A stretch of DNA of 64,000 nucleotides from Erwinia pyri (GCF_030758455.1 NZ_CP132353.1:2976001-3040000), one strand, 5' to 3'; shown: positions 9,693-25,418, counted from the first letter of the stretch. Numbers and translations: made by a program. Notes: generated from the sequence alone by a model not told the origin.

Positions 9693-10844
9693 TCAGGCAT
9701 GAGCCACTGGTGTGGCCTGCTTGTCCGCTTTGCGCAGCAGCATCACCAGGTAGATAAATGCGACCGCAGCGATCATCACAAACAGCACGCGATCGGAGTA
9801 GTTTTGCATCAGCATAGAGGTTACCGCCGGGCCTGTCAGGCTGCCAGTGGTGTAGCTCAACAGTAAAGCCTGATTCATTGCCACCAGCTCATGGTGTGCG
9901 ACTTTTTCGCAGGCCCATGACATTGCCACCGGGTAAAGCGTAAAGCCAGCGCAGCCCAGTACAAACAGAGCGGGAGCCATAGCGGCGTTACCCAACATAG
10001 CAATGGCACCAAGGATCACTACAAAGATCTGCACGCGCAGCACCAGCAGGCGACCGTAGCGATCGGCCAGACGCCCTACCGGCCACTGTCCCACTATTCC
10101 AGCGCTGACCATCAGCGCCATCCAGTATCCTACCGTAGCATCGTTCATGCCCTGGTGAGAGAGATAAAGCGGCATCAGGCCATAGAGTGAGCCCAGCAGA
10201 ATACCTGAAATAATACAGCCATTAACGCCAAGACGCGCAGTACGGCGGCGTAACATTGGCCACATGCGGCCAGGCGCTGCCTCTTCGTCATTACCTTTCG
10301 CCGTGATCCTGGCAAAGACCAGCGGCAGAATAGCCGCCAACACCACGCCAGTCACCCACGGCAACACATGCAGCAAATCGGTGGAAACTTTACTCACCAA
10401 CAGCTGCCCGGCTACGGTACCGAGGTAATACACAATCATGTAGGCGGCAAGCAGCTGTCCACGATTGCGCAGCGTGCCGCTGCATAACAGGGCGCTTTCC
10501 ACCACCACCCAGATCACGGCACAACCGATACCGGCGACGAACCGCCACAGAGTCCAGGCCCAGAAACCGCTCTCCAGCCCGAGCGCCGCAGTCGCCAAAG
10601 CAAACAGGATTGAAGCAATATAATAACTGCGATTAAAGCCAAGCGTTTTTATTGTCCAGCCTGCCAGCAGCGTTCCAGCCAGGTTCCCGGTGTAATAAGA
10701 AGAGCTTACAACACCTACCTGCCAGGTTGGCAAGAGATCGTGGGTCAGCCAGAGCGGAACCAGAGTATTCAGCACGGCAATAGAAACCGTCATCAGCAAA
10801 AGGCCGCAAAGCAGCACAATAACAGGGCGTGACCAGATGGACAT
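9693..10844 (-). CDS. ycaD: MFS transporter YcaD
   Basis: Inner-membrane major facilitator protein of unknown substrate, 383 residues (E. coli 382) with about 12 predicted spans. The inter-span motif [14 protein letters not shown] and the stretch [14 protein letters not shown] match YcaD. It lies next to pflA, as in E. coli. In E. coli ycaC and dmsABC separate it from serS; those are absent here. Confidence 0.93.
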   Translation of the reverse strand: MSIWSRPVIVLLCGLLLMTVSIAVLNTLVPLWLTHDLLPTWQVGVVSSSYYTGNLAGTLLAGWTIKTLGFNRSYYIASILFALATAALGLESGFWAWTLWRFVAGIGCAVIWVVVESALLCSGTLRNRGQLLAAYMIVYYLGTVAGQLLVSKVSTDLLHVLPWVTGVVLAAILPLVFARITAKGNDEEAAPGRMWPMLRRRTARLGVNGCIISGILLGSLYGLMPLYLSHQGMNDATVGYWMALMVSAGIVGQWPVGRLADRYGRLLVLRVQIFVVILGAIAMLGNAAMAPALFVLGCAGFTLYPVAMSWACEKVAHHELVAMNQALLLSYTTGSLTGPAVTSMLMQNYSDRVLFVMIAAVAFIYLVMLLRKADKQATPVAHA

Positions 10845-11081
10845 TTTTAGTGGAAATACCAGGGAGGAGAAGATTTTGCGCGAATAATGCCATCAGTAAA
10901 AATATTGTCAACGGCACACTTTTTACCGCAGCACAATTTGCTGTGAACCGATTTAATTTTTTTATCTACAGTGACTTAGAAGATCGGATTATTCGCAGCG
11001 CCAACCAGTTATCTTGATGAAAAATGAGGCTTTTAGCCTTTACGTCGCGTTTGCTGTCGATAACATTTCTTTTTGATAGTT

Positions 11082-11116
11082 AAAAAAAAACCTGCGGGCA
11101 TGCCCACAGGTTTTTT
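11082..11116 (-). terminator. serS terminator
   Basis: A-rich flank, stem CCTGTGGGCA / TGCCCGCAGG (one G-U pair when read on the minus strand) and a long T run form a strong intrinsic terminator 19 nt past the serS stop. The plus strand also ends in Ts, so it may work in both directions. Confidence 0.9.
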
Positions 11117-11134
11117 AGCAGGAAAAATCGGGGG

Positions 11135-12514
<1,380 letters not shown>

Positions 12515-12520
12515 TCACTT

Positions 12521-13864
12521 TCAACGATAGCGTTTTGTCGGGCTATTTTGATCCTGCTCAGCCAGCCAGGCGAGCTTTTCACCAATCTTTCCTTCAAGGC
12601 CACGGGAGGTTGGTCGGTAGTAGCGCGTTTGCGCCATTTCCGGCGGGAAGTAATCCTCGCCTGCGGCATAGGCGTTGGGCTCGTCGTGCGCGTAACGATA
12701 CTCAGCCCCCAGCCCCATCTCTTTCATTAGTTTAGTGGGTGCGTTACGCAGATGTTCCGGCACGTCAAAATCGGGGTTTTCACGCGCATCGCGCATGGCT
12801 GCTTTGAAAGCGGTATACACCGCATTACTTTTTGGCGCGCAGGCTAAATAGACAATAGCTTGCGCAATCGCCCTTTCCCCTTCTGCGGGGCCTACGCGCG
12901 TAAAGCAATCCCAGGCTGAGATAGCAACCTGCATAGCACGCGGATCCGCATTGCCGACATCTTCAGAGGCGATCGCCAGCAAACGCCGCGCCACATAGAG
13001 TGGATCGCCACCCGCCGTGATGATGCGGGCATACCAGTAGAGTGCCGCGTCCGCAGAGGAGCCGCGCACGGATTTATGCAGCGCAGAGATCAAGTCGTAA
13101 TAACGATCGCCTTTATTATCAAAACGGGCGCTGCGCTCACCTGAAACTTCATTGAGCAGTTTAGCCGTCAGCTCGCGTTTGCCCTTGCTGTTTACCTCGG
13201 CCATGTCCGCCATCATCTCCAGCGTATTCAGGGCGCGACGGGCATCGCCATTGACTAACTCTGCCACCATGCGCCGGGTATCCGCAGGCAGAACAATATT
13301 CTGCTTACCATAGCCACGCTCGCTCTCTTTCATTGCCTGATCCAGCACAATTTCAATGTCGTCACTGGTCAGGGATTTCAGCAGATAGACGCGCGCGCGG
13401 GAAAGAAGAGCAGAGTTAAGTTCGAAAGAGGGGTTTTCTGTGGTGGCGCCAATAAAGGTGATGGTGCCATCTTCAATATGTGGCAGGAAGGCATCCTGCT
13501 GGCTTTTATTAAACCGGTGAACTTCGTCGACAAACAGGATGGTGCGGCGGCCGGCATCGCGATTATGTCTGGCTCGCTCAATTGCCTCGCGGATCTCTTT
13601 TACCCCCGAGGTCACGGCGGAGATGCGTTCAACATCCGCCTGACCATAGCGACCAATAATTTCTGCCAGCGTGGTTTTACCGGTGCCTGGCGGCCCCCAC
13701 AGGATCATCGAGTGAAGATGCCCCGCCTCAATCGCACGCGGTAGAGGCTTGCCGGCAGCCAGCAGATGTTGCTGACCAATATATTCAGCCAGAGTGCGTG
13801 GCCGCATACGGGCGGCCAGAGGCTGAAATTCGTTGTGGGAGAAATCCAGAGACAGATTGCTCAA
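12521..13864 (-). CDS. rarA: Replication-associated recombination ATPase RarA
   Basis: AAA+ ATPase of the clamp-loader/RuvB type that acts at stalled replication forks. 447 residues, the same as E. coli. Walker A GPPGTGKT is at residues 57-64 and Walker [11 protein letters not shown] near residue 113. The C-terminal tetramerisation region ends [18 protein letters not shown]. The start codon is TTG at 13864; its Shine-Dalgarno TGAGG overlaps the lolA stop codon. Only 7 nt separate it from lolA, implying translational coupling. Confidence 0.97.
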   Translation of the reverse strand: MSNLSLDFSHNEFQPLAARMRPRTLAEYIGQQHLLAAGKPLPRAIEAGHLHSMILWGPPGTGKTTLAEIIGRYGQADVERISAVTSGVKEIREAIERARHNRDAGRRTILFVDEVHRFNKSQQDAFLPHIEDGTITFIGATTENPSFELNSALLSRARVYLLKSLTSDDIEIVLDQAMKESERGYGKQNIVLPADTRRMVAELVNGDARRALNTLEMMADMAEVNSKGKRELTAKLLNEVSGERSARFDNKGDRYYDLISALHKSVRGSSADAALYWYARIITAGGDPLYVARRLLAIASEDVGNADPRAMQVAISAWDCFTRVGPAEGERAIAQAIVYLACAPKSNAVYTAFKAAMRDARENPDFDVPEHLRNAPTKLMKEMGLGAEYRYAHDEPNAYAAGEDYFPPEMAQTRYYRPTSRGLEGKIGEKLAWLAEQDQNSPTKRYR

Positions 13865-13871
13865 GCTAACC

Positions 13872-14483
13872 TCACTGACGCTGATCGTCCAACGTCACGC
13901 CTTTTGGCGGTGTAAACTGGAATTTGCTGGCTTCAACGGCCCCGTTTTGCTGCGTTTTAAGCGCATAGCTGCTGCGCTGTCCATCCTGCTCTACGGCGCT
14001 GAACTGATTAATGGTGCCGTTGCCAGAGACATTAATGGTGAACTGTTTCAGGTTGCCGTCAGCGGATTTTGGCGTCAGCTCAAAGCTGTCACCCTGCTGA
14101 GTGATATTGTACTGCTTCCAGTCGCTGCCCTGGTTACGCGCAATCAGCATGAAAGGCGTGTTGCTGGTAGCATCTTTCAGCCAGGTGGCGCTGACCTGTT
14201 CAACAAACGGATTGTAGAACCACAGCGTTTTACCGTCAGAGATCAGTACGCTTTCATCCGGTGCGGTCATATGCCAGTTAAACAGGTTAGGACGCTTAAC
14301 CCACAGCTCTCCTTCGCCATCCTGAACGGACTGGCCACTACCGTCGGTCACTTTCTGCGTGAAGCTGGCGTGGAAGCTTTTTACTTTACCCAGCCGCTGC
14401 TGCAGGTCGGATGTCGCATCAGCCAGCACACTGGCGGAAGCAAAAGCGGCGATCAACGAGCAGGAAATCATTAACTTTTTCAT
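13872..14483 (-). CDS. lolA: Outer-membrane lipoprotein carrier protein LolA
   Basis: Periplasmic chaperone that carries lipoproteins from LolCDE to LolB. 203 residues with a Sec signal peptide cut after Ala21 ([11 protein letters not shown]); the mature protein matches E. coli LolA in length and in the half-barrel segment [12 protein letters not shown]. Located between ftsK and rarA in the conserved order. Confidence 0.97.
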   Translation of the reverse strand: MKKLMISCSLIAAFASASVLADATSDLQQRLGKVKSFHASFTQKVTDGSGQSVQDGEGELWVKRPNLFNWHMTAPDESVLISDGKTLWFYNPFVEQVSATWLKDATSNTPFMLIARNQGSDWKQYNITQQGDSFELTPKSADGNLKQFTINVSGNGTINQFSAVEQDGQRSSYALKTQQNGAVEASKFQFTPPKGVTLDDQRQ

Positions 14484-14667
14484 TACGGCATCCTTATTAA
14501 AACTTTTCTATCCCGAAGAGCGGGTAAGCCCGGAGATAACTGTAACCAGGCACAGGCAAATGCAACAGGGGATCCGCCTGAATATTTTGTGCAATTAAGT
14601 GAGATATGGGGACAGAGTGCGGAAACTCAACGGGCCGGGTTTCCCCGGCCCGTTATTTACGGCAGCA

Positions 14668-17600
14668 CTACATCTCATGCGGCGGCGGTGAAAGTACCTC
14701 ACGGTTGCCGTTATGGCCTGGCGAGGAGACAATGCCCTGCGCCTCCATCTGCTCGATGATGCGTGCCGCACGGTTGTAACCGATACGGAACTGACGCTGC
14801 ACCCCGGAAATAGAGGCACGGCGTTTTTCCACCACGAAGCCAACGGCCTGATCGAACAGCGGATCCAGCTCTTCATCGCCATCCAGCCCCGCACCGCCTT
14901 CGCTCTCTTCGCCAGCGGTGATGCTTTCGATGTACTGTGGTCGTCCACGGGCTTTCCAGTCCTGCACTACCGCATGTACTTCCTGATCGCGAACGAATGC
15001 GCCGTGAACGCGCACCGGCATTGAGGAGTTTGGCGGCATATACAACATATCCCCCATGCCCAGCAGCGACTCTGCGCCAGCCTGATCAAGAATGGTACGG
15101 GAGTCGATTTTACTGGAAACGGTAAAAGCGATACGCGTCGGGATGTTGGCTTTAATCAGACCGGTGATCACATCCACAGAGGGACGCTGCGTAGCCAGAA
15201 CCAGGTGGATCCCTGCCGCACGCGCTTTCTGTGCCAGACGGGCAATCAGCTCTTCAACTTTTTTACCCACCGCCATCATCAGGTCGGCAAACTCATCCAC
15301 CAGCACCACAATGTAAGGCAGTTTTTCCAGCACCGGCGGCGTGGCGTCCATGCTTTCACCCGGCTTCCAGAAGGGATCCGGGATCGGTCGGCCCATCGCT
15401 TCTGCCTGCTCAACCTTCTCGTTATAACCGGCAAGGTTACGCACGCCCAGCGCGGACATCAGCTTATAGCGGCGTTCCATCTCACCCACACTCCAGCGCA
15501 GCGCGTTCGCCGCATCCTTCATGTCGGTTACCACCTCGGTTAACAGGTGAGGAATGCCTTCATAGACCGACAGCTCCAGCATTTTCGGGTCAATCATGAT
15601 AAAGCGCACCTCTTCCGGCGTGGCTTTATAGAGCATGCTGATGATCATGGCGTTAACGCCGACCGACTTACCGGAACCGGTCGTACCGGCAACCAGCAGA
15701 TGCGGCATCTTCGCCAGATCGGCCACCACAGGCTGACCCGCGATATCTTTACCTAACACCACGGCCAGCGGTGACGGATTGTCGCGGAACTGAGGACACT
15801 CCAGCACTTCACGCATGTAAACCGTCTGACGATGCTTGTTCGGTAACTCCAGGCCAACGTAAGGTTTGCCCGGGATCACTTCAACAACGCGCACGGCTAC
15901 TGCGGAGAGTGAACGTGCGAGGTCACGGGAGAGATTCGAAATACGTGCGGCCTTCACGCCCGGTGCCAGGTCAAGCTCAAAGCGGGTGATAACCGGACCT
16001 GGCGATATGCCAACCACTTCCGCTTTAACGCGATAATCGCCAAGACGCGCTTCAACAAGACGTGCCGTTTGCTCAAGCGCAAACATATCCACCGGTTCAG
16101 CTTCTACTGGGGGAGCAGTCAGCAGATCCAGCGTTGGCAGCGGCGTGGTCGGTCTTTCCAGCGGTTGCTCATGACGTACCAGGAACGGATGGAAAAGGCT
16201 GTCCTGCGCAGGCTTCACCGGCTCAGGTTCAACCGCTGGCACCGGCGCGGATGGCGGCGTCTGCCATGCAGGCGCAGCAGCAGGCTGATGCACTTCAGGT
16301 TGAGGCTGAGCAGCCTGCCAGGATGGCGCAGCAGTCGGCTGTTGCGCTTCGGGTTGCCGCTGAGCGGCCTGCCAGGCTGGCGCAGCAGTTGGCTGTTGCG
16401 CTTCGGGTTGCGGCTGAGTGGCCTGCCAGGATGGCGCAGTATCAGGCTGATGCACTTCAGGCTGTGGCTGAGCCGCTACAGGCTGCTGGGCCGGAGAAGC
16501 ATGCCACGAAGGCGCTGCGGATGGCTGCGTCTGTTGGGAAGCCTGCTGAGGCTGCTGCCACTGTGGCGGCTCGGCTGGCGCCTCTGCATGCAGCGTAAAT
16601 AGCGGTTCGCTTGGACCGTCATCAACCAGATCGTCAAGAGGAGAGAAATCGAAGGCACCGGCGGTATCCAGTTTGAAGGCAGCGGTGGTTTCCTGCTCTG
16701 CTTCCTCGCCATAACGCTGATTTTGCTGCATCGCGAACTGGCGTGCCAGGGCAGCCTGCTGCAACGCCTCTTCATCCTCTTGCGCAAACTCCTCGCTATA
16801 GCGGGTCTGCTGCTGAGCCATAAACGCTTCACGCAGATGCAGTTCGTCCATTTCCTGCGCGGCATCATGCTGCTCATTTGCCGGAGAAGCGGACGCGTGC
16901 TGCTGTTCCTGCTCCCGGGCTTTTTCTTCAGCCATACGCTGAGAAGGCAGCTTAATACCATAAGAAGCCAGCTCACGGCGGGTGGGTAATTTCACCGGAT
17001 TAGGGCGTGGCAGCGCCGGGCCAATACCCTGCTTAACCTGCGGATTGCCTGCCTCGCTGGTGGCGCTGAAACCAGGCATGAAAGGTGCAGAAGCCGCAGC
17101 CACTTTCGCGGCATCAGCTACACCCTGCATTCCCGCTGGCGTCTCCATTGACTGTGAAGGCTGCGAAGAGAAATCAAACGGCGATGCAGAAGAGGCATCA
17201 CGCCAGTTCCCCATCTGCGGCCCCTCATCTTCATCGTCGATTTGTACTGAGGGCGCCGGCGTTTCGGCTGGCATCTCAAAACGATAAAGCTCAGGCTTTT
17301 CTACTCCCGGCGCCGTTTGCTGGGATTGAGCAACAGCAGGAGCGGCGGCGGTCGGCAATACAGGCTCTGCGTTAACGGATGCAGGCGCTGAAAAGGCCGC
17401 GGCATCTGATGAAGGCGCGGCAGCCGGAGCCGGTGTACCTGAAACAATCGAAGAGTGTGACGCGGCTGCAGAAGCTGGTGCTCCTGGCGTTGCCGTATTC
17501 ACTGCAGCCGGAACCGCTGAAGAGGGAACACCTGAAGCCGCTGCGGCAGATTCGCCTGCGGAGGCGGTAGCTGGCTGGCTAAGCAGAGGATCGTTATCCT

Positions 17601-18339
17601 CCTCTGCCGCGCTATGCTCTGTACCCGGCGCAGTGAACAGCACATCATCGTCGTGGAGGGGCCGAGCTTCTGCCCTCTCGCCACTCCGTTCATCTTCCTC
17701 TTCATGCCAGCGCTCATCGGCACGCGAGCGGTTACTGGCGAAAGTGAGCACACCCATCACCACACCGCCGATCTTCTCAGCAATGGTCAGCCATGACCAG
17801 CCGGTATAGAGCGTCAGCCCGGCAGCCCAGACGCAGAGCAGGGTTAAGGTACCTCCTGCGCCACTAAACCAGGGGGCCATCGCATTACTTAACAGGCTGC
17901 CAATCACGCCGCCTGAAGCAAAATACCAGATGTCATCAGCATTGAGCGCGGCCAGACCGCAGGAGGTGATCACCAGCGCCAGCACGCCAATCAGCCGCAG
18001 CGCGACGGCAAAGTAGTCGATATATTCCTGAGAATGGCGCTGCCGGAAGGTGATCCAACAGAGGCCGAGAATAACAGGAGGGATGGCATAAGCCATTACG
18101 CCGAAAATGAAGAACAGGGTATCCGCAAGCCAGGCGCCAACGCCGCCGCCCACATTGTGGATAGGTTCATGCCAGGCGGTCTGGGACCAGCTGGGATCGG
18201 AAGGATTGAAGCTCACCAGCGCCACCATCAGATAGACGGCGAAAAGAGCAACAATAATCAGTAACGCTTCCAGCAGACGACGTCCACTGCTCAGCGGTTG
18301 TAGGGATACTTCTTTATCTTCTGTGTATTCCTGGCTCAA
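14668..18339 (-). CDS. ftsK: DNA translocase FtsK
   Basis: Divisome-anchored motor that pumps chromosome termini and activates XerCD at dif. 1223 residues (E. coli 1329). Residues about 25-190 hold four membrane spans. A Pro/Gln/Ala-rich linker runs from about 190 to 720 and contains a 54-bp tandem repeat. The alpha/beta motor has Walker A GTTGSGKS at residues 885-892 and Walker [13 protein letters not shown]. The winged-helix gamma domain near the C-terminus ([21 protein letters not shown]) reads KOPS. The start is TTG at 18339 with GGAG upstream. The length difference from E. coli lies in the linker. Confidence 0.97.
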   Translation of the reverse strand: MSQEYTEDKEVSLQPLSSGRRLLEALLIIVALFAVYLMVALVSFNPSDPSWSQTAWHEPIHNVGGGVGAWLADTLFFIFGVMAYAIPPVILGLCWITFRQRHSQEYIDYFAVALRLIGVLALVITSCGLAALNADDIWYFASGGVIGSLLSNAMAPWFSGAGGTLTLLCVWAAGLTLYTGWSWLTIAEKIGGVVMGVLTFASNRSRADERWHEEEDERSGERAEARPLHDDDVLFTAPGTEHSAAEEDNDPLLSQPATASAGESAAAASGVPSSAVPAAVNTATPGAPASAAASHSSIVSGTPAPAAAPSSDAAAFSAPASVNAEPVLPTAAAPAVAQSQQTAPGVEKPELYRFEMPAETPAPSVQIDDEDEGPQMGNWRDASSASPFDFSSQPSQSMETPAGMQGVADAAKVAAASAPFMPGFSATSEAGNPQVKQGIGPALPRPNPVKLPTRRELASYGIKLPSQRMAEEKAREQEQQHASASPANEQHDAAQEMDELHLREAFMAQQQTRYSEEFAQEDEEALQQAALARQFAMQQNQRYGEEAEQETTAAFKLDTAGAFDFSPLDDLVDDGPSEPLFTLHAEAPAEPPQWQQPQQASQQTQPSAAPSWHASPAQQPVAAQPQPEVHQPDTAPSWQATQPQPEAQQPTAAPAWQAAQRQPEAQQPTAAPSWQAAQPQPEVHQPAAAPAWQTPPSAPVPAVEPEPVKPAQDSLFHPFLVRHEQPLERPTTPLPTLDLLTAPPVEAEPVDMFALEQTARLVEARLGDYRVKAEVVGISPGPVITRFELDLAPGVKAARISNLSRDLARSLSAVAVRVVEVIPGKPYVGLELPNKHRQTVYMREVLECPQFRDNPSPLAVVLGKDIAGQPVVADLAKMPHLLVAGTTGSGKSVGVNAMIISMLYKATPEEVRFIMIDPKMLELSVYEGIPHLLTEVVTDMKDAANALRWSVGEMERRYKLMSALGVRNLAGYNEKVEQAEAMGRPIPDPFWKPGESMDATPPVLEKLPYIVVLVDEFADLMMAVGKKVEELIARLAQKARAAGIHLVLATQRPSVDVITGLIKANIPTRIAFTVSSKIDSRTILDQAGAESLLGMGDMLYMPPNSSMPVRVHGAFVRDQEVHAVVQDWKARGRPQYIESITAGEESEGGAGLDGDEELDPLFDQAVGFVVEKRRASISGVQRQFRIGYNRAARIIEQMEAQGIVSSPGHNGNREVLSPPPHEM
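16259..16474 (-). repeat. 54-bp tandem repeat in the ftsK linker (4 units)
   Basis: Four in-frame units with an exact 54-bp period (boundaries 16259, 16313, 16367, 16421) encode 18-residue repeats of the form [18 protein letters not shown] at about residues 623-694. This lies in the disordered linker, where copy number can change without harming the motor. Confidence 0.88.
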
Positions 18340-18458
18340 GAGTACTCTCCAGGTGCCTGTAAACTATGGAGGCAACAGCGCCGGGCAAGCCCGACGCTGA
18401 ACCTGTATGAATTCACAGGAGTGTACCGAAATCTCTCAGGTTTTGCACCTGCCCTGTG

Positions 18459-18953
18459 TTACCGCGTTTTAATGACTAAGCGGTTACTTTGTTTCACTTC
18501 TTCCATGACCACATAAGTCCGGGTGTCATTCACGCCCGGCAGACGCAGCAGGGTCTCGCCCAGTAATTTGCGGTAGGCTGACATATCGGGAACGCGCGTT
18601 TTCAGCAGGTAGTCGAAATCGCCTGAAACAAGATGACACTCTTGAGTTTCCTCAAGTTTTTGTACGGCGGCGTTAAATTGCTCAAACACATCCGGCGCGC
18701 CACGATTCAGAGTAATCTCAACAAATACCAGCAATGAAGCATCCAGATAGTGGGGATTCAGCTGGGCGGTATAGCCAAGAATAAAGCCCTGACGCTCCAG
18801 ACGACGGACGCGCTCCAGGCATGGAGTCGGTGATAAGCCTACGCTTTTGGAAAGGTCGACGTTGGAAATTCGTCCATTCTTTTGCAGTTCATTAAGGATA
18901 TTGCGGTCGATCCTGTCGAGATCTTTACCGGGTCGTTTTTTATTGTCTACCAT
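18459..18953 (-). CDS. lrp: Leucine-responsive regulatory protein
   Basis: Global feast/famine regulator of amino acid metabolism, transport and fimbriae. 164 residues as in E. coli, essentially identical in pattern. The N-terminal helix-turn-helix spans about residues 15-60 (NGRISNVDLSKSVGLSPTPC), followed by the RAM ligand and oligomerisation domain. It has a long leader, divergent from trxB across 528 bp, as in E. coli. Confidence 0.98.
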   Translation of the reverse strand: MVDNKKRPGKDLDRIDRNILNELQKNGRISNVDLSKSVGLSPTPCLERVRRLERQGFILGYTAQLNPHYLDASLLVFVEITLNRGAPDVFEQFNAAVQKLEETQECHLVSGDFDYLLKTRVPDMSAYRKLLGETLLRLPGVNDTRTYVVMEEVKQSNRLVIKTR

Positions 18954-20450
<1,497 letters not shown>

Positions 20451-20480
20451 GTTGTTAACTTCCTGCATCTATCTTGCTTA

Positions 20481-20508
20481 AGGCGGCCTTCTCAGGTCGC
20501 CTTTTTAT
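20481..20508 (+). terminator. trxB terminator
   Basis: Stem AGGCGGCC / GGTCGCCT (one G-U pair), loop TTCTCA, then CTTTTTATTT. It separates trxB from cydD. Confidence 0.8.
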
Positions 20509-20588
20509 TTGCCGCATTGTACCATTGCCAGCCTGTTCCCCCTGGTGGGACGTTCCCTCTGTTTCGTTAACCGCTCAGCTGGAAAGGC

Positions 20589-22358
20589 ATGAACAAAACA
20601 CGGCAGCAACATCTACTTCGCTGGCTGAAAAGCCAGACAGGCCATGGTAAACGCTGGTTAAGACTTTCACTGATTTTAGGGCTGGGCAGCGCCCTGGTGG
20701 TGGTCTGTCAGGCCTGGTTACTGGCAACGATACTCCAGTCACTGATTGTTGAACTCCGCCCTCGCGAAACGTTAATCGTCCCCTTTATGCTGCTGTTCAG
20801 CTGTTTTGTGCTCAGAGGCATCCTGAGCTGGCTGCGTGAAAAAGTTGGTTTCGAATGCGGCAAAGCGATTCGCTCTACACTCAGGCAAACCGTGCTCGAT
20901 CGGCTTGGTGCCCTGGGGCCAGCCTGGATCAAGGGAAAACCGGTGGGAAGTTGGGCCACGCTGCTGCTTGAGCAAATTGAAGAGATGCAGGATTACTATT
21001 CCCGCTATCTGCCGCAAATGTTGCTGGCCCTCTTCATCCCCTGCTTTATTCTCATCGCGCTCTTCCCGGTAAACTGGGCGGCGGCGCTGATCCTGCTCTG
21101 CACCGCGCCGCTGATCCCGCTGTTTATGGCGCTGGTAGGCATGGGAGCTGCAGATGCCAATCGCCGTAATTTCCTTGCGCTCGCCAGGCTTAGCGGCCAT
21201 TTTCTCGACCGTTTACGCGGTCTGGAGACGCTGCGACTCTTCCATCGTGCCGAGGCTGAAACAGAGAGCATTCGCGCCGCGTCGGAAGATTTCCGTCAGC
21301 GCACCATGGAAGTTCTGAGGCTGGCCTTTCTCTCTTCTGCGGTGCTGGAATTTTTCGCATCTTTATCAATAGCCGTAGTCGCGGTCTATTTTGGTTTCTC
21401 CTATCTTGGCGAGCTGAATTTTGGGCATTACGGCCCAGGCGTCACCCTTTTTGCTGGTTTTCTGGCGCTGATCCTGGCACCAGAGTTCTTCCAGCCGCTG
21501 CGGGATTTAGGGGCGTTTTATCATGCAAAAGCCCAGGCGGTAGGGGGAGCTGACTCGCTGGAGACGTTTTTAACCAGCAGCGATACTCTCGCCCGCGAAC
21601 GCGGCGATCGGATTATTGACACTCAGCATGGCCTTACCCTGCGCGCGCAGGATTTACAGGTTCTGTCACCGGAAGGTCAGGTGCTGGCAGGCCCGCTGAG
21701 CTTCACTCTTGCAGCGGGCCAGCGTATTGCGCTGGTGGGACAGAGTGGCGCGGGCAAATCCTCCCTGCTGAATGTGCTTTCGGGGTTCCTGCCTTATCAG
21801 GGATCGCTACAGGTTAACGGCGTTGAGTTGCGCGAGCTGGATCCTGCTTTCTGGCAGCAGCAGCTGGCCTGGGTAGGACAGAATCCTCACCTTCCTGCAT
21901 CCACCCTTCGGCAGAATATTGCGATGGGGGAGACTGAAGATCGGGAGAGGCTGCTGCGGGTATGTGAGCAGGCTGGGGTAACTGAATTCCTTCCCGGTCT
22001 TCCCGCAGGGCTGGAGAGCGAAACGGGTGAGCAGGCTTCAGCCCTCTCAGTGGGCCAGGCACAACGGGTCGCCGTTGCCAGAGCACTCTATAAACCCTGT
22101 CGTCTGCTGCTGCTGGATGAGCCGGGTGCCAGCCTGGACAGCCAAAGCGAACGCCATGTTAACTCGGCCCTGCTGCAGGCTTCCTTTAATCAGACAACTT
22201 TGCTGATAACCCATCAGCTGGATCAGCTTGAACAGTGGGATGAGGTCTGGCTGATGCGTAACGGCGCTCTTATTCAGCAGGGGCCTCATGCTCAGCTGCT
22301 GCGAAGCCCCGGCGCTTTTGCCGATCTGGCCGCGCAGCGTAAGGAGACGGTGGAATGA
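20589..22358 (+). CDS. cydD: Cysteine/glutathione ABC exporter subunit CydD
   Basis: One half of the heterodimeric inner-membrane exporter CydDC, which sends cysteine and glutathione to the periplasm and is needed for cytochrome bd assembly. 589 residues: membrane domain to about 330, then the ATPase with Walker A GQSGAGKS at residues 384-391, signature LSVGQ near 486 and Walker B LLLLDEPGASLD. The signature has Val in place of the usual Gly, as expected for the degenerate CydD half. The ATG overlap with cydC couples the two. Confidence 0.96.
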   Translation: MNKTRQQHLLRWLKSQTGHGKRWLRLSLILGLGSALVVVCQAWLLATILQSLIVELRPRETLIVPFMLLFSCFVLRGILSWLREKVGFECGKAIRSTLRQTVLDRLGALGPAWIKGKPVGSWATLLLEQIEEMQDYYSRYLPQMLLALFIPCFILIALFPVNWAAALILLCTAPLIPLFMALVGMGAADANRRNFLALARLSGHFLDRLRGLETLRLFHRAEAETESIRAASEDFRQRTMEVLRLAFLSSAVLEFFASLSIAVVAVYFGFSYLGELNFGHYGPGVTLFAGFLALILAPEFFQPLRDLGAFYHAKAQAVGGADSLETFLTSSDTLARERGDRIIDTQHGLTLRAQDLQVLSPEGQVLAGPLSFTLAAGQRIALVGQSGAGKSSLLNVLSGFLPYQGSLQVNGVELRELDPAFWQQQLAWVGQNPHLPASTLRQNIAMGETEDRERLLRVCEQAGVTEFLPGLPAGLESETGEQASALSVGQAQRVAVARALYKPCRLLLLDEPGASLDSQSERHVNSALLQASFNQTTLLITHQLDQLEQWDEVWLMRNGALIQQGPHAQLLRSPGAFADLAAQRKETVE

Positions 22359-24082
22359 AAGTGTTATTGCCCTTCTTAGCGCTCTACCGGCGTCATTTCT
22401 GGCGGCTTTCGCTGGGAATTTTACTGGCTATCGTCACGCTGCTGGCAAGCATCGGTTTACTGACGCTCTCCGGCTGGTTCCTGGCCGCCTCCTCGCTTGC
22501 TGGCGTGGCAGGACTTTACAGCTTTAACTATATGCTGCCAGCCGCTGGCGTGCGCGGCGCCGCGATTACCCGCACCGCCGCACGCTACTTTGAGCGCCTG
22601 GTCAGCCATGACGGCACCTTCCGGGTGCTCCAGCATTTACGTACCTTCACCTTCAGCAAGCTGCTCCCGCTCTCTCCTTCCGGCCTGGCCGGTTTTCGTC
22701 AAGGCGACCTGCTTAACAGACTGGTGGCCGATGTCGATACGCTTGACCACCTCTACCTGCGGGTTCTCTCTCCGCTTATCGGCGCTCTGCTGGTTATCCT
22801 GACGGTGACGCTGGGTCTGGGCTGGCTGGACTGGTCGCTGGCGCTGACCCTGGGCGGCCTGATGCTGGCCACACTCCTGATACTGCCCCCCCTCTTTTAC
22901 CGGGCAGGACAGCCTGCCGGCCTGGCCATGACCACTTTACGCGGAGCCTATCGCAGCCAGCTCACCGACTGGCTGCAGGGGCATGCAGAGCTCTCTATTT
23001 TTGGTGCTGAACCGCGTTTTCGCCAGGCTCTGGACCACACTGAAAAACGCTGGCAGGCCGCACAAAGGCGTCAGGCAAGTCTGATGGGAATTTCTCAGGG
23101 GGCATTAACGCTGGTCACTGGCGTAGCCGTGGTGGTTATTCTCTGGCTGAGTGCCGGAGGCGTAGGTGATCATACCCAGCCCGGCGCGCTGATTGCGCTG
23201 TTTGTCTTCTGTGCGCTGGCTGCCTTTGAGGCACTGGCTCCGGTGGGCAGCGCTTTTTTACATCTGGGACAGGTGATCGCCTCTGCCCGCCGCGTTACCG
23301 ACATTATCAGCCAGAAGCCCGCGGTGGAGTTTACGCCCACTCCCTGCCAGCCTCGCCAGGGTATCAGCCTGAGCGTACAGGATCTCTCGTTCAGTTATGT
23401 AACGGGTCAACCTGCTCTGCAGAGCTTTTCTCTCGAGGTGGCGCAGGGTGAACATATTGCGCTGCTGGGCCGCACCGGCTGTGGAAAATCTACCCTGTTA
23501 CAGCTTTTAACCCGTGCCTGGGATCCGCAGCAGGGAGTGATCCTGCTGAACGGCGTGCCGCTGAAGGAGTGGAACGAAGCGGCGTTACGCGCCACCACCA
23601 GCGTGGTCACCCAGCGCGTCCATCTGTTCAGCAACACGCTGCGGGAAAATTTACTGCTGGCTTCGCCGGGACGCAGTGATGCTGAATTAGCAGCGGTGCT
23701 GGAGCAGGTTGGCCTGAAGGTTCTGCTGGAAAATGATCAGGGACTGAATGCCTGGATTGGCGAAGGTGGACGCCAGCTGTCAGGTGGAGAATTAAGAAGG
23801 CTTGGGCTGGCGCGCGCGCTTCTGCATGATGGAGATCTGTGGCTGTTAGATGAACCCACCGAAGGGCTGGATGCTGAAACCGAACAGCAAATCCTTGCCC
23901 TGCTGCGCCGGGTTGCAGAGCAGAAAACGGTGATCATGGTGACGCACCGTCTGCAGGGGCTGGCGCATTTCGACAAAATTTGCGTTATGGATAACGGCAC
24001 CATTACCGAGCAGGGAAATCACCCCGAATTAATCTCAAAACGCGGACGTTACTGGTATTTCCATCAGCGGTTTGCGCTATAG
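22355..24082 (+). CDS. cydC: Cysteine/glutathione ABC exporter subunit CydC
   Basis: Partner of CydD in the heterodimeric exporter. 575 residues (E. coli 573). Six membrane spans lie in the first 320 residues; Walker [10 protein letters not shown] starts at residue 372, the signature [16 protein letters not shown] at 475, and Walker B is [12 protein letters not shown]. The start overlaps the cydD stop by 4 nt (ATGA), so the subunits should be made in equal amounts. aat follows 32 nt downstream, possibly in the same transcript. Confidence 0.97.
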   Translation: MKVLLPFLALYRRHFWRLSLGILLAIVTLLASIGLLTLSGWFLAASSLAGVAGLYSFNYMLPAAGVRGAAITRTAARYFERLVSHDGTFRVLQHLRTFTFSKLLPLSPSGLAGFRQGDLLNRLVADVDTLDHLYLRVLSPLIGALLVILTVTLGLGWLDWSLALTLGGLMLATLLILPPLFYRAGQPAGLAMTTLRGAYRSQLTDWLQGHAELSIFGAEPRFRQALDHTEKRWQAAQRRQASLMGISQGALTLVTGVAVVVILWLSAGGVGDHTQPGALIALFVFCALAAFEALAPVGSAFLHLGQVIASARRVTDIISQKPAVEFTPTPCQPRQGISLSVQDLSFSYVTGQPALQSFSLEVAQGEHIALLGRTGCGKSTLLQLLTRAWDPQQGVILLNGVPLKEWNEAALRATTSVVTQRVHLFSNTLRENLLLASPGRSDAELAAVLEQVGLKVLLENDQGLNAWIGEGGRQLSGGELRRLGLARALLHDGDLWLLDEPTEGLDAETEQQILALLRRVAEQKTVIMVTHRLQGLAHFDKICVMDNGTITEQGNHPELISKRGRYWYFHQRFAL

Positions 24083-24114
24083 TCATAGCCTCTCGAACCT
24101 TTGAGACTGTCACT

Positions 24115-24807
24115 ATGCGCCTGATCCAACTCTCCAGGGAGTCCCTTAACTTTCCGCCGCCGGAAATGGCGCTGCGTGAACCTAACGGCCTGCTGGCTAT
24201 GGGTGGCGATCTCAGCCCTGCTCGTCTGCTGAGTGCTTACCATCGCGGTATCTTTCCCTGGTTCTCGCCGGGCGATCCTATATTGTGGTGGTCACCCGAC
24301 CCGCGTGCCGTGCTTTACCCTGAAAAGTTTCACCTCAGTCGCAGTATGAAGCGCTTTCATCAGCGCTCGCCCTACCGCGTCACGCTTAATGAAAATTTTT
24401 ACGATGTGATTGAAGGCTGCGCCAGCGACCGTGAAGAAGGGACATGGATAACCCATGACGTGCGCCGGGCCTGGCTGAAGCTGTATGAAGCGGGCCATGC
24501 TCAGTCGATTGAAGTCTGGCATGAAAATGAACTGGTGGGGGGCATGTACGGTCTGGCGCTGGGTAAAATTTTCTGCGGTGAGTCGATGTTCAGCCGCCGC
24601 GAGAACGCCTCGAAAACGGCTCTGCTGGTTTTTAGCCGCTATTTTCAGCAGATAGGCGGAAAAGTGATCGACTGTCAGGTTCTTAATCCGCATACGGCTT
24701 CGCTGGGCGCAGAGGAGATTGCCCGCACAGACTATCTGCATGAGGTGAATTCGTTGGCAGATCAGCCGCTTGCAGAGAACTGCTGGCAGCCGCGCACCCT
24801 TTTTTAA
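24115..24807 (+). CDS. aat: Leucyl/phenylalanyl-tRNA--protein transferase
   Basis: Adds Leu or Phe to N-terminal Arg or Lys of proteins, making N-degrons read by ClpS-ClpAP. 230 residues (E. coli 234). The family hallmark [18 protein letters not shown] is near residues 44-61, with [18 protein letters not shown] sequence (here [13 protein letters not shown]) further on. ClpS and ClpA, which act downstream of it, are encoded only 3 kb away. Confidence 0.97.
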   Translation: MRLIQLSRESLNFPPPEMALREPNGLLAMGGDLSPARLLSAYHRGIFPWFSPGDPILWWSPDPRAVLYPEKFHLSRSMKRFHQRSPYRVTLNENFYDVIEGCASDREEGTWITHDVRRAWLKLYEAGHAQSIEVWHENELVGGMYGLALGKIFCGESMFSRRENASKTALLVFSRYFQQIGGKVIDCQVLNPHTASLGAEEIARTDYLHEVNSLADQPLAENCWQPRTLF

Positions 24808-25377
<570 letters not shown>

Positions 25378-25418
25378 TTAGCATTCAGCCGTGCTGCCAC
25401 CCGTTGCGCAGCACCCAT

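Noticed and set aside
16062..16598. Two repetitive plus-strand frames of about 178 codons
   Set aside because: They come from the 54-bp repeat and Gln/Pro/Ala-rich linker of ftsK read on the other strand.
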